A stretch of 32,500 bases of DNA from Cryptomeria japonica. Its lineage: Eukaryota; Streptophyta; Pinopsida; Cupressales; Cupressaceae. The stretch spans positions 142,803,541 to 142,836,040 of the forward strand of contig NC_081406.1 in assembly GCF_030272615.1 (NCBI RefSeq), written 5' to 3'. Position 1 is the stretch's first letter. Each line of letters opens with the position of its first letter. The notes beneath the pieces are model-generated. The model was given only the letters and a program-made list of their open reading frames with translations, was not told the origin of the DNA and did not search any database. Positions 18,435 through 29,041 of this stretch are shown here, piece after piece. Position numbers and translations under genes: made by a program.

Positions 18435-21400
18435 TCAAAGTAGAGCAAACATCTCTTTGAAGTTTTCTTGAGCTACTTTCAAAGAGGATTCCCATGAACA
18501 TTTTACCTGTTTCATGGTGGTGAAGTGGCCATGCAAAACTGCAATAAAAGCCTCCATATCATTGACTGTCTTGTACTCAGGTTCACTTATGAGGCGTTCT
18601 TCTTCTTTAATATTCATTAGCATTAAATCAATAATTGGTGTAAGTTAGCACTGTAGCTCTAACAAAATAAGACCTCGTTTGTCTTCTTCTTCTTTCAACT
18701 TTTTGATTTTGTGATTAAGTTGTTTGATCTTACCACTAAAAATTGATGCTGAACTGGTAAGAGGATCAAAACAACTTATCCTATCTTGAATTTCTTTTTG
18801 AATCTGATTTCTTTTGTCTTTTAGATCTCTAATTAGATCGGTAAAACTTGAATATTTGACTAGTAATTGACCAACTTCCTACATTATATTTTTGAATTCT
18901 TCTATTCGAGTGGAGAGGGCAACTTTTCCAACTGATATTTGCTCCATTAAATTTTCTCCTCTTTGATTCATATTGTCTTCCTGCAACCTTCTTCAGATCG
19001 GTTGCCTCTGAACCGATTGTTGTTACAAGAGTACTCAACTGAACAATGTTGGGTGCAGTATCATCAACAACAATGTCAGGAATTAGGTTAGAGAGAATTA
19101 TTTTGGCAAAATTTAGAATTCTTGCCTTCTTTTTCTTTGCTCTTAATTTAGCATTTTCAACTTGAATTCTTAGTTTTTCTGAGACTTTCATCAATTGCTT
19201 GGGAGTCATTTTCTATATATCAATGACCGATTCTCCCTCCTCTTCCTCCTCTGTTTCATCTTCCTTTTTTGTAGTCTCAACTTTTGAACTAGCCACGGTG
19301 ATGATTTTTACCTTCTTCTTGTCACTTTCTCTTTCTAAGTCTAACTTCCTCTTTGGTGGAGGAGTATCCATCACTGCAATCTTATTTTCTACTTTCTTCT
19401 CTTCCTCTTTGTCGTCTTTTGATAGAATAGGATTTGGTATCAATGAAGTTCTGTGAGGTGTATCCTCATAAGGAATGTCTTCAATTGTTACTTCATCTTG
19501 ACCGGGAAGCTTAGTTTGATAAGCTTCCTTCACCGGTGTAGTGTGAATCGGCTGCTTGACATTCTTTGTCAGATTGGGAATGTCTGACACAACATTTCCT
19601 ATGATGTTCTCAACTGAGAAAACATCAAAATCTTCAGTGGAGTCTTTTTATTTACCTTTTCTTTTGTCAAGGACAGTTGCACCTTGATCCTATTTTGTTT
19701 CCTTAGCTATTTCTTCTTCAGCTTCCTTTTGTTGATTCATGATTTTCTTCCACAGGGCAACACCTTCTTCGTGCACTGCTTCAACTTCACCTACTGCCAC
19801 TCACCTAGTTCTATTTCTTATTTTGAAGTGTTGAATGCATGCTTCAGCCACTAGTGAAGCTTGATCAAGGTCTAAGTCATGTTGCACGTCCATGAGTGCT
19901 TTTATCCTATGTTCTTTTTCAATAGCCAGAGCTGTTTTCCATCTCCCTTCAATTTGATCTTGGAAATCTGATGGGATTATTCCATATAGTTCATTGGGAG
20001 TCCTACAAAACTTGTGCAAGTTCCACATTAGGGCTTCTTCAATTTTCCTTTTGTCTTCTTCATTATCGAGGGAATATGTTTTCCCAACACCAGGCAAACC
20101 TCCAAATTCTTTGATCCCATGGACCAATTCATCAACTATTGGGGCTTTGTTCCTTCCACTTCTTCTAATCTCCTTAATTTCCACATCTGATTGGGTTTCA
20201 GAGATATCACCCTCTTTTTCATCCTTTTAAAACTTTGTATCAACTCTTCCTTCACTCTTCTTCTTTTTGGTATAAGTCACTCCTACCAGTCTATCTTTAC
20301 TTGGGGAAGATACAAGAGTACCTAAATCTTTTTCTTTTGTATATGTTGCAGGCTTGGTTGCTGTAGTCCCCTTTGGTTTTGTCTTTGGCACTTTCTTCTT
20401 TTCACCTATTAATTCTTCATCTTTATTAGGGTTGACCCCTGATTGTTCACTAGCACTGGTGGAGGTAGTGGCACCTGATGCTTCACCTTCATACTTTTTG
20501 TCAAGAGTGTCAATCATTCTTCTTACTTTTCTTTTCATGATTGGCACCTAAAGTCCTATTTTATTTTGGAGCTTGCCTCCTCACAGGTTCCAAATCTATT
20601 TGCCTTTGGGTCCATCGATTTGGACAACAACATGTTGACATGTATTTTAACAATGTCTATTGCAACCTCATAGCCCATAGGTGGAACCCAAAAGGTTCTA
20701 GGTTGAACGGCTTGTAAAATACAACAATCTCTATCTACAAGAAAACAAATATTGTCTTTGTATTTCTGCATTATACTGGTTAGGATTCTTTCCCTCTTGT
20801 GCATCCTAATTTGAAATTTCTTAAAGTATCCCCACATTGTTTCACCAAACCTATCTCCCAGATCCTGAATCATTTCACCTATCTGAACCATGATAGGTTT
20901 TTCTTTAGACCATACTACATTATCCAGGTTACCGAGGAAAACATTTTGCACATAGAAAAATATACATACCAGTAGTGAGTCATATTTGAAAGATTTCTTC
21001 TTGTCCTTCTTGATTCTCTCCATGTTCACCATAAATTGGCTTCTGATGATCTCACAAATGTCATAGGTTGCATCCTCCTTGATAATTCGATAGGAAACAT
21101 GTATATCTCCGCTTGGCACACTATTCATCTGACTTGATTGATATACCCTATAACCCAGCACTGCAGAGCCAATCTTACTTCAACATCCTCAATATGGGTG
21201 ATTGTCATTGCTCTACTGTCACATCGAGATTTGGTTAACCAGATGACTTCAGATGATGAAATTGTTCTTAGGGTCAATGCTTCACTAGCTACAATAAACC
21301 TTGTAACTCTTTGAATCACATCTTTTGTGATCTTAATCGATGCTTGAGTTTCTAGCCACAAAAATTGATCATGAACTCTCCTTAGTACATACCTAACCCA

Positions 21401-21712
21401 TTCGGCATGAAAATGATCAAAAAAATTGACAACATTAGACAAACCCTTGGTCGTCAGAGGTATATATTCTTCCTTCAACTGATCATTAACCCAAAACCCT
21501 TTGAATTCATTCTAAATAAATTTATCTCCAAGTTCTTCGAGTTTGTAGTGAATGTAGGAGAAAATGTCTTCAACCAATAATACACTAGAGGAAACAGATG
21601 ATAAGGCACCAGTCATGTTGATCTCACCGACTTTCATTAGATGCAACTTGAACTCGGGTTGGGGTTCTTTGATAGCTTCAACCAACACATGAGTCGATAT
21701 CGATGCTGCCAT
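18435..21712 (-). pseudogene. Long unknown ORF of the non-autonomous element (in place of pol)
   Basis: About 1,090 codons, sense to the element, from MAASISTHVLVEAIKEPQPE (ATG at 21712) to FKEMFALL (stop at 18435). It has about eight in-frame stops and three or so frame changes (near 21130, 20555 and 18850); one frame holds from 20547 to 18829. Order of parts: an N-terminal globular region (YIPLTTKGLSNVVNFFDHFH, RVHDQFLWLETQASIKITKD); a middle globular region (SYRIIKEDATYDICEIIRSQ, MVQIGEMIQDLGDRFGETMW, RTFWVPPMGYEVAIDIVKIH); a Lys/Ser/Thr-rich hinge; RRSGRNKAPIVDELVHGIKE; an acidic then basic tract (TPPPKRKLDLERESDKKKVK) that looks like a nuclear localisation signal; and a coiled-coil C-terminus (KIKQLNHKIKKLKEEEDKRG). 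I recognise no enzyme motif and no retroviral domain. Its size and intact colinearity indicate it was once a real protein carried by the element; its function is unknown. Confidence 0.75.
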
Positions 21713-22224
21713 GATGACCTTCAAACAAACTTTTCTCAAACAGGGTTTGAATACCTTTTTATCAGAAATACCAACCACCACTATCACTCTGCTTAAATTT
21801 TGTGCACAAATATTACTAGCAAGATTTCAGTCACCTTTTATCACACGAGCTTGAGAAATTTCATAAGAAATCAATGTAAATGAAAATGTGTTGACATGTC
21901 CTTTTTTTATCCATTGAGATTTATCAGCATAATGATACAATGGTTAGTTTTAAAAACTTACAACTTAAAGTACACTGATTTGCTTTTTACTGATTGTTTG
22001 TTATTGACACTGATACACAAACAACTAAATCAGAAGACATTCTTCAACCAAGAAATTTTAGACTAGATTTTATGCATCTCAACTATACAAATAGACATAA
22101 CCTTATATTTGTAAAGCGGATACAAAAATAATCTTACCATATGTGCCCCCCCTTAGTATCGATATTCCTAGTTTGAAGAGGAACTGTCATCACTGATGGA
22201 TGATGACTTAATTTATGGAGAAAT
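21713..22224. other. Non-coding spacer between Gag and the unknown ORF
   Basis: About 500 bp, AT-rich, without coding motifs on either strand. A promoter or splice acceptor for the downstream ORF could lie here, but no specific site can be shown. Confidence 0.4.
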
Positions 22225-23575
22225 TTCTCCTTATTTGCTTTCTTCTCTCTTAATCCATGTCTTTTTCATTTCATTCTTCATCTCTTCAATTGTCTTCTTT
22301 CCTTTCAATTCAATTTTCCCTTTCTTCTTGCTAAACTGATTCTTGTCATCAGACCGATTATAGGATCGGTTCTTGCACTCTCTGGCTAAGTGACCGATCT
22401 TATGGCAATTGAAATATGCCATACCAGTTTTCCTCCATGGTCTTGCATTATTTCTTTGCCCCAATCTCACTCTGCAATTTGCTGCAACATGACCAAAAAT
22501 ACCACAAGTGGAACAGGTGACATTGAACTGATTATTCCTTTTATTAGGACTAATCGGTTTGAATGGTGAACTTGATACATTCTTCAGATTTGTGTCCAAA
22601 CTTATTGCATCTAAAGAAATGTCCATTAAATCTTTTTTCTATTTGACATTCTACTAGATTGAGATCTACACTCATAAGCATTGTGGCCATACTTATGACA
22701 ATTATGGCAGTAACCATCAAAGGTGAAAATCTTCTTTCGACTAACCGGTTTATTTCTACAGTCATTAGTCTTATGATCTGGTTTACCACAATGATTACAA
22801 GAGGATTTAGAAAACTTCATACCTTTCACTTCTAAATGGTTCCCTTTATCATCCTTCATCTTTTTGGATTTAGATGATTCTCCAGTTTCCATAGGATCTG
22901 TACCGAAGTAACCAAGATCAGTTGTTTCCTTTGTTTTTCTTTGAGTCTTCAAGTAATTATCTATCTCCTTAGAGATTTCATTGAATTTCCTTATCTTCTC
23001 ATTTCTCTCATTTTCATCTTTCAACTCACTCTTGAGTTGTTCAATCTCTTTCATCATCTTCTCCTTTTGCTCTGTGTTGTCATGCAAATGCTTATTTATG
23101 TATTCATTATCCTAAGTGAGAGTTCAAATTTCCTCATTTTTCTCAATCATGATTGCATCATTTTCTCTCAGGGCATCTTCAGCAAGCCTCTTGGCTCTTT
23201 CATCTTTTGACAGAGCTTCTTCTGCCTCTCTATTTCCTTCATCATCACTTATGCTGGCTTCTAGTAACTCAGCCATCCTCAAGGCCCAGCTTTCATGTTC
23301 TCTTTTGAGATGTGTGATTTCTTCAGTCAACTTCTTATTCTTTTCCATGAGTTCTAAGACTACTTCTTCTACTTCTTCATATCCACTTTGTTCAAAGAGT
23401 TGATCTGTAATATCATGACTCTCAATTAGTTGTTGAACTAGTTCTTTTCTTTTTGGAAGAGATTTTCTCAATCTCTCTTTCAACTAAGCAATAATTTCAT
23501 TTGCTTCATCAATCTGCTTCTCATACCATTATTCTTCCATGATCTTTATCCTCAAGTTGTCAAGCTTCACTTCAG
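22225..23575 (-). pseudogene. Gag-like protein: coiled coil plus five CCHC zinc knuckles, no capsid domain
   Basis: The reading starts almost at the primer site (SSEVKLDNLRIKIMEE) and goes straight into a long charged heptad region (KNKKLTEEITHLKREHESWA, REAEEALSKDERAKRLAEDA, KEKMMKEIEQLKSELKDENE). Then come five zinc knuckles. CNHCGKPDHKTNDC and CHNCHKYGHNAYEC are intact. FFRCNKFGHKSEEC has lost its first Cys. CSTCGIFGHVAANC is intact. YFNCHKIGHLAREC has lost its first Cys. A basic tail ends near 22225. Knuckles of this type bind RNA and package the genome. The capsid (UBN2-type) domain present in the other two elements here is missing. Stops (for example after NEIIA and KNEEI) and frameshifts (near 22630) disable it. 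Confidence 0.8.
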
Positions 23576-23584
23576 AGGATCGGA

Positions 23585-23596
23585 GCTTTGATACCA
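23585..23596 (-). other. Primer binding site, initiator tRNA-Met type
   Basis: The minus strand reads TGGTATCAAAGC, the copia primer site with one base changed (usual TGGTATCAGAGC), two bases inside the LTR end at 23599. Confidence 0.9.
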
Positions 23597-23598
23597 AT

Positions 23599-24829
23599 TG
23601 TTAGTCCTAACTGGTGCTGAGAGGGGATGGGTGAATCAACACTTTACCATTTTTACTCAATCAAAAATTTTAACTTAAGTTTGCACTAACTTAACATTCA
23701 TCAATATAAATAATTATTGTAGAAGAATATGCATGCATGAAAAGATTCATTGTGACACCAAGATTTATCTCATGGAAACCCAAATGGGAGAAAACCATGG
23801 TGTGAATAGGAACTCACAAAATTTGGATACTTTTGGAGTACGCCCAGTAAGGAGCCAATCCTATTAGGAGATTACAAAGACACTATTTAGTGCCACCCGG
23901 TTAAGTGATTTTGATTGAGGCCTGTCAGTGCCTTTACCCTGTTAAGGGTAGCCTTGTTAAAGGTCTTAGGATCATCAATTAAGATGACATCCGGTTAAGG
24001 GATTTTTACAATAAGACTTGTTAAAGTCCACCCTATTAAGGGATTTTAGTTGCAATGATTAGAAAGCAACAAAAAGATGATCTGTTGGAGTGACTACTGA
24101 TAGCTTGATTAGATCATATTGAAAATCATAGTATATCTACATCGGTTGTGTCTTCCATGTACAACACTAGTTTCCTGAATATACCTTTGGCTCTACACTC
24201 TACAATCCTCGACTCTACACTCTGCCAGTCATCTGTCACTTGGCTTTGCACCCTATTCTACTCTCCCTATGTTCACTTTCAGATATTAATTTACACATGA
24301 ACAATAACCTCATCAAAATGAGTTATGTAAATTTATTACCCTTTGGATCTGTCACCAACTTTCCCTTCAAAACATCAAATTGAAAATTTTCTTACTGTGC
24401 CATAAATCACTCTACAGAAATCATTCCAAGAATCTCTGTCAAAACTGTCGTTCATGGCAATAAGTCCGCCGCTTGACTGGAGAAGACTGCCAGTTTAACT
24501 GGATGTTAACTGAACGTTACCAAGTCTGTCGGTGTACCGATCAAAATCTACATAGCCGATTACCTTCTGTATATGGATCTGTTCACTGTCACTGTTTAGC
24601 CAGTTGACCTCTTCTGTGTCGGTCTACTCACTGCTTGCCAGTTGGTCCCCTGTGTACCGGTCTACTCACCGTTTGCCCTGTCTACACTCTTCTTAGGCGG
24701 TTATCATCTATATATTGGTCTGCTTACTACCGATAGACTATGTAGACTTGAAAGATAATGTTACCAACAATGACAACCATATCATTCATCGGTTTACCGG
24801 TCATACAAAATGCATGAAAAATGCCAACA
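23599..24829 (-). repeat. 5' LTR of the non-autonomous element
   Basis: On the minus strand it starts TGTTGGCATTTTTCATG and ends GGACTAACA, with TG...CA ends, 1231 bp. The part at 23880-24050 repeats a degenerate motif around CCGGTTAAGGGATTTT (also TGTTAAAG and CTATTAAGGGATT). Near the primer-site end it has GATTCACCCATCCCCTCTCAG, similar to the C-rich end of the LTRs at 6.6 and 12.4 kb, which suggests related lineages. Confidence 0.88.
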
Positions 24830-25489
24830 ATGTTTACTCATGCTAGGTTGGTCTAACATTTGCACTAATATTGAATAGGAAGTTGTCTATCTTCGAAGAC
24901 TCAACCTCACATTTAGCAAGGTCCCACACTTGGGAGGTTGTTTCCATGTTTCACAAGTTTAGTGATCAAGTCTGGTCACTAAGGGTGTAAAATTTTGTGA
25001 CAATAGTACCCAAGTATCTTACACAAGGAATTTAACATTCCTTTATTCCTTTCCTTGCCCATGTCATTGTAGTGTAGGACAAGGATTACTTGTGATTATT
25101 TCACAAGATAATTATATACATAATTATGTCATAGTATAATGAAATCATTAAAAAAAATTAAAATGCATATTTTGTAATGGTGAAAATGGTCAAAATATTG
25201 TGATAGTAACTATATATTTAAACCCTACATGAAATCATATCATTGATGTGAATTTGACAAAATAGGTTTTACTAGGACACTATTACATCCCTCTTTTCAA
25301 TCATCCCAAAGTACAATCGTCCTCTCAAGCTCTAACATGGTGCCACTTGGAGACATCTTTTGGCTTGAGAAATCATCCTAGCCATTGATCTTCTCTCCTC
25401 TCATCCTCATCATTAATTCCTTCTCCCCTCTCCTCATATGCCAAACACTTATCCATTTTCACATATCATACATTCAAATCCTTTTAGCA
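24830..25489. other. No gene recognised
   Basis: A moderately AT-rich stretch. The part at 24900-25080 (around GATCAAGTCTGGTCACTAAGGG) looks like old repeat sequence, but it has no partner in the window. No coding motif. Confidence 0.4.
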
Positions 25490-25530
25490 GGGTATGTGCA
25501 CAAAGACGGTGGTAAGAAAAGTGGACACCA
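25490..25530 (+). repeat. Possible DNA-transposon terminal inverted repeat, right copy
   Basis: GGGTATGTGCACAAAG then GGTGGTAAGAAAA and GTGGACACC. This is the inverted counterpart of 275-323. It is followed within 60-250 bp by CG-rich repeats and then by a multi-exon gene, so the element would extend to the right from here. Confidence 0.45.
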
Positions 25531-25587
25531 CAAAAAAAAAACATGGAAAAACAAGCAGCGCATACATGGTTTTAAAATTTGAAATTC

Positions 25588-25760
25588 ACGCGTACGCGCT
25601 TAGGTTTGTTCTTCTCGAGCCTAGAGAAGATAGCGTGTACGCACCACTTTTAGGAAAATGAGCGCGTACGCACTACACATAGGAAAATGAGCACGTATGC
25701 GCTTCTCATAGGAAAATGAGCACGTACGCGCTAATAATCCAAATATAATCACATACGCAG
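25588..25760 (+). repeat. CG-rich subterminal repeats (GCGTACGC motif)
   Basis: Variants of GCGCGTACGC (palindromic core CGTACG) occur at about 25590, 25632, 25662, 25691, 25721 and 25753. Three of them sit in tandem units of about 30 bp sharing TAGGAAAATGAGC. Most variants differ by C-to-T or G-to-A changes. The motif is far richer in CpG than its surroundings. Clustered short motifs just inside a terminal repeat are typical transposase-binding sites of plant DNA transposons; that role is inference here. Confidence 0.7.
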
Positions 25761-25888
25761 TGCCTAGTAAAAAAAGTTTAAAAAAAAAATGGGTCTCATT
25801 TACCTGTGAATAGCGCATTTTTTACTTTGTTTTTTACCCATTTTTTCTCCTAAACTGCAAATGGGGTACTAGATTTGTCCTCCAAGCT

Positions 25889-28511
25889 ATGGATCAAGGT
25901 TAGTTTTTGTTTATTTTTGTCTTTTTTTCCTATTTGTTCAATTTGTTTTACATTTTGAATTTAATTTCATTAATTTTGATTAGGTTTTTTCATTTTTTGT
26001 TTCAAAACCCAGATTCTTCTAATCCAGAACAAGAACAACCAAATGTACCTCCTGAAAACCCACAAGAAGAACCAAATGCACCTCCTAAAAAAACATAAGA
26101 ACAACCCCCAATTCCTCCTTTTGACTACACACTCGAAACACATGAGCAATTAATTAATTAGTTAGGACAAAATACATCTAAAATCAATAGATTGATTGTT
26201 AAATTGAAAACTTCTGAACTTGAGCATCATCAATCCCTCGCCACTAGCCTAGAAACATTAGTTAGTGGTGCCATAGCTGTTTCCACACAAATTACCAGAT
26301 GGGGAAGCTTTAGGGATAAGTGTCATCAATTCTATGCCGATGGGCTATCATATGATGGAGTAAAAAAACAAAAATATTACTAAACAACAAATATGTGCCC
26401 CTTTCGTTGATCCCAAAACTGGCTAGTCATTACCTCTTAATGCAAAGAGGTTTCCCACACATTGGTGTACCAATGTGCAGATGAAGAATCTTTTTTGGTA
26501 GAGGTGGTGGATGGTCTTTGATGATCCACCTTGTAATAATTATGAGGTGCCCTTATATTTTTTGAGAAAGTATATTGTGAGTTTGGGCTCAATGTGCGCC
26601 CAAACTATTTTGACATGAGAGAGTTCCATGGTAGATGTGGTGGCTCTACACAAGATAGACCTGGAGCCCGTAGGTGATTACCCGCGGAGAGTCGCCGCCC
26701 CCTAGCACCCAAACCCAAGGTGCATCAAGTTGTCCTAGTAGAGCTCAAAGAGTCGATGAAGCTAAAGACTCTTCAGGTGGCCACAACATTGACTGGTGCC
26801 ATCATCCATCATGGGACATCATTAGCACACCCTATTGTATTGGATGATGAGCCATTAGGTGGCGACAGAGATCCCATCCAACATATGTGTGTCAGTTGCT
26901 TGGGGATATGCTCAGGGGTAGATGATGCAACCGGTGCAGATGGATACTCATCTCATTTGTGCACGATTTGTGGGAGTAGATGTCAGGCCCACACAGTTGA
27001 GGATTTTGTGCTAACAGATGAGTTGATGGACATGGTGTTTGCCCATGAGCCACAAACACAGTTGTGTTGATTTGAATTCATAGCATTTTATTTATCAGTC
27101 ACTTTAAATTTGTAATTACATAAATGAATTTTCATTTATACATCAATTTAAATTGAGATAAATAATATGCATTTCAAGATGCAGCAATGGTATCCCATAC
27201 TCCTCCCCCAGTTACTGTAGCTGCAACTTCGATGCCTGAGGTATACATTTTGTAACATGTTGAAATAGAATAGTACACTTCGAATTAAAAAAAATACAAT
27301 ATATACTAACCCTCTTTAATGCTTGGTCCTATTTCTGGTTTGTAGGTGTTGACAGGGGACGCAATGTCCTAGATTGATGACATCACACTCTCAGCGATCG
27401 ATTTTGGCCTACAAGGCTATATGGTATCATATTTTGTACAACCCTTTTTATGTATTGTTTTGACTGAATATGCAAGTCATTTCATTTTAGATTTTTAAAA
27501 TTATGTTTAATTTATTATCTGTACTAATATCTCATGTTAATTTTGTTTTCTTAGGGTACCCCCTCTGCATCTAGGACTCGTCCTAAGAAAAAGGATTCCT
27601 TGAAGACGCCAAAACGTAGGAAGAAGGTAATTGAACACATTTTTAGTTGTACAATTGTTTGAAAATGTTGAAATCAAGTATTAGTTGGGGTTTGTAGATT
27701 GATTAGTGTTTTTTGTCTATTTTACATGTACAACGACCATTGAGCTATGTGGATTTGTTGAATGCACCTGATTCGCCTATGGATCAAGAGAGGGTGGAGG
27801 TATGTATCTCTACTTTATTTTCTTGATTTCATGATTATATGCACGCGTACATGTGAACTTGTGATATATTATAATCTTATAATTTTTTCATACTGAAAAA
27901 TCCATACCTATTTCATCAATGGCAAACCCTCCTCCTTGCACTGGAGAAGATCTCAGGATCCCGTACACCTTTGTTTAATATGTAAAATTAATTGTTTTTA
28001 ACCTTCAATACTTATCATTATATTAGTTGTATTTAATCTTTGAACATTTTTTGTATAGGTAATAGCAACTGTTTCTACATCGATGGTGAGCCATCCTCAG
28101 TCCATTGGAGAAGCATCTCAGGCATAGCTACGTCATTGTTCTCTATATTATATCTTTTAAGTGTTTTTGATATATTTATGTTAGTACATTGTATTAATTG
28201 TACATTTAATCTACAATTGACCCCTTCGCAGTACGACGATAACGTGGATCCATTTAAGTATGTCTTCAAGAAAACTCCTAAGAGTGACAAGGAGATGAGA
28301 GCAAAGACATTAGATCCTAGATCAGCTGATGAGGTAATCTACATTTCAATTGCAAAGGAATTAAAGTTAAATTCATAGTTATGTTATTAAGTGTGAACTA
28401 TTTTCTACAAAAGACTTCTAACTTGGCTTTTGAATTGTGGTTTTGCAGCCATCTACAGAGCCGCGTACTACATCAAAGAGGCTTGATTTTGATGATCCAC
28501 TACAAGTTTAG
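25889..28511 (+). pseudogene. Decayed multi-exon gene, unrecognised, likely transposon-borne
   Basis: Exon 1 (25889-25898) reads ATGGATCAAG then GTTAGT. Exon 2 begins after CCCAG at 26013 and restores the phase: MDQDSSNPEQEQPNVPPENP. It has stops after PPKKT and LIN, then a helical part (INRLIVKLKTSELEHHQSLA, TRWGSFRDKCHQFYADGLSY). A Cys-rich part (CVSCLGICSG, CTICGSRCQAHTVEDF) ends at 27070. Later exons with good sites: to 27240; 27346-27423 (VLTGDAMS, stop, IDDITLSAIDFGL); 27555-27626 (TPSASRTRPKKKDSLKTPKR); to 27799 (SYVDLLNAPDSPMDQERVE); from 28059; 28232-28333 (YDDNVDPFKYVFKKTPKSDK); 28449-28511 (PSTEPRTTSKRLDFDDPLQV, stop). Short exons, a basic patch and an acidic end suggest an accessory nuclear or DNA-binding protein. 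I recognise no family. In-frame stops show decay. Confidence 0.6.
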
Positions 28512-28696
28512 GATCATATAGTTTTAGTTTTGGTCATAGAATGACCAATACATGTAGATATATTCTACATTTTTATTGTATATCGATTTGGACATGGCAT
28601 ATGCCACATTTTTGTAATACTTATATTGACTTGGCAGACATGCCTTTTATATATATATATATAAATATCGATATTCGATCCAATAAATGTCTATTG

Positions 28697-28988
28697 AGTT
28701 CATTATTTTGTATTTGTTGTATTTTATGGTTGTCCTTTTATAAATTTAAATGAATATTTGCATATGTAATCCACAATATGAATATAAACAACAAAAATAT
28801 ATGATATAAAACATTGCAATCGTGGAATATGATTTGATAAAATTTCTAAAATGTTGAATTAACCATACAAAACTCCTTGTATTTAGTTCATTATTGTGTA
28901 TTCATTGTATTTGGTGTCTGCCCTTTTATAAATTTAAATGAATATTTGCATATGTAATCAACAATATGAATATAAACAACAAAAATCG
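28697..28988 (+). repeat. Direct repeat, two copies of about 100 bp
   Basis: Copy 1 (28697-28800) and copy 2 (28885-28988) share CTTTTATAAATTTAAATGAA, TATTTGCATATGTAATC and AATATGAATATAAACAACAA, 188 bp apart. The intervening part is AT-rich and unrelated. The pair lies between the decayed gene and the satellite array. Confidence 0.85.
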
Positions 28989-29041
28989 ACAATATAAATA
29001 CAAACAACAATATGTGTTTGGTGTGAGAGCACCCTCATGCT

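Larger units (their letters stand above)
17995..24829 (-). mobile_element. Non-autonomous LTR retrotransposon with knuckle-rich Gag and a long unknown ORF
   Basis: Read on the minus strand: 5' LTR 24829-23599, primer site 23596-23585, Gag-like ORF about 23575-22225, a non-coding gap, an unknown ORF 21712-18435, polypurine tract 18298-18284, and a 3' LTR cut short at about 17995. The internal region is 5.3 kb and has no protease, integrase, reverse transcriptase or RNase H motifs. The copia-type primer site and the C-rich block before it match the other elements here. It must have been mobilised by enzymes from another element. Truncation of the 3' LTR (289 of about 1231 bp left) means no target-site duplication can be checked. 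Confidence 0.8.

Noticed and set aside
19199-20551. Plus-strand Ser/Phe-rich open frames
   Set aside because: They are shadows of the Lys/Glu-rich minus-strand unknown ORF; the Ser/Phe/Leu composition is the complement of that coding strand.
22941-23403. Plus-strand hydrophobic frames that look like membrane proteins
   Set aside because: They are the complement of the coiled-coil region of the Gag-like ORF, where Glu/Lys codons read as Phe/Leu/Ser.
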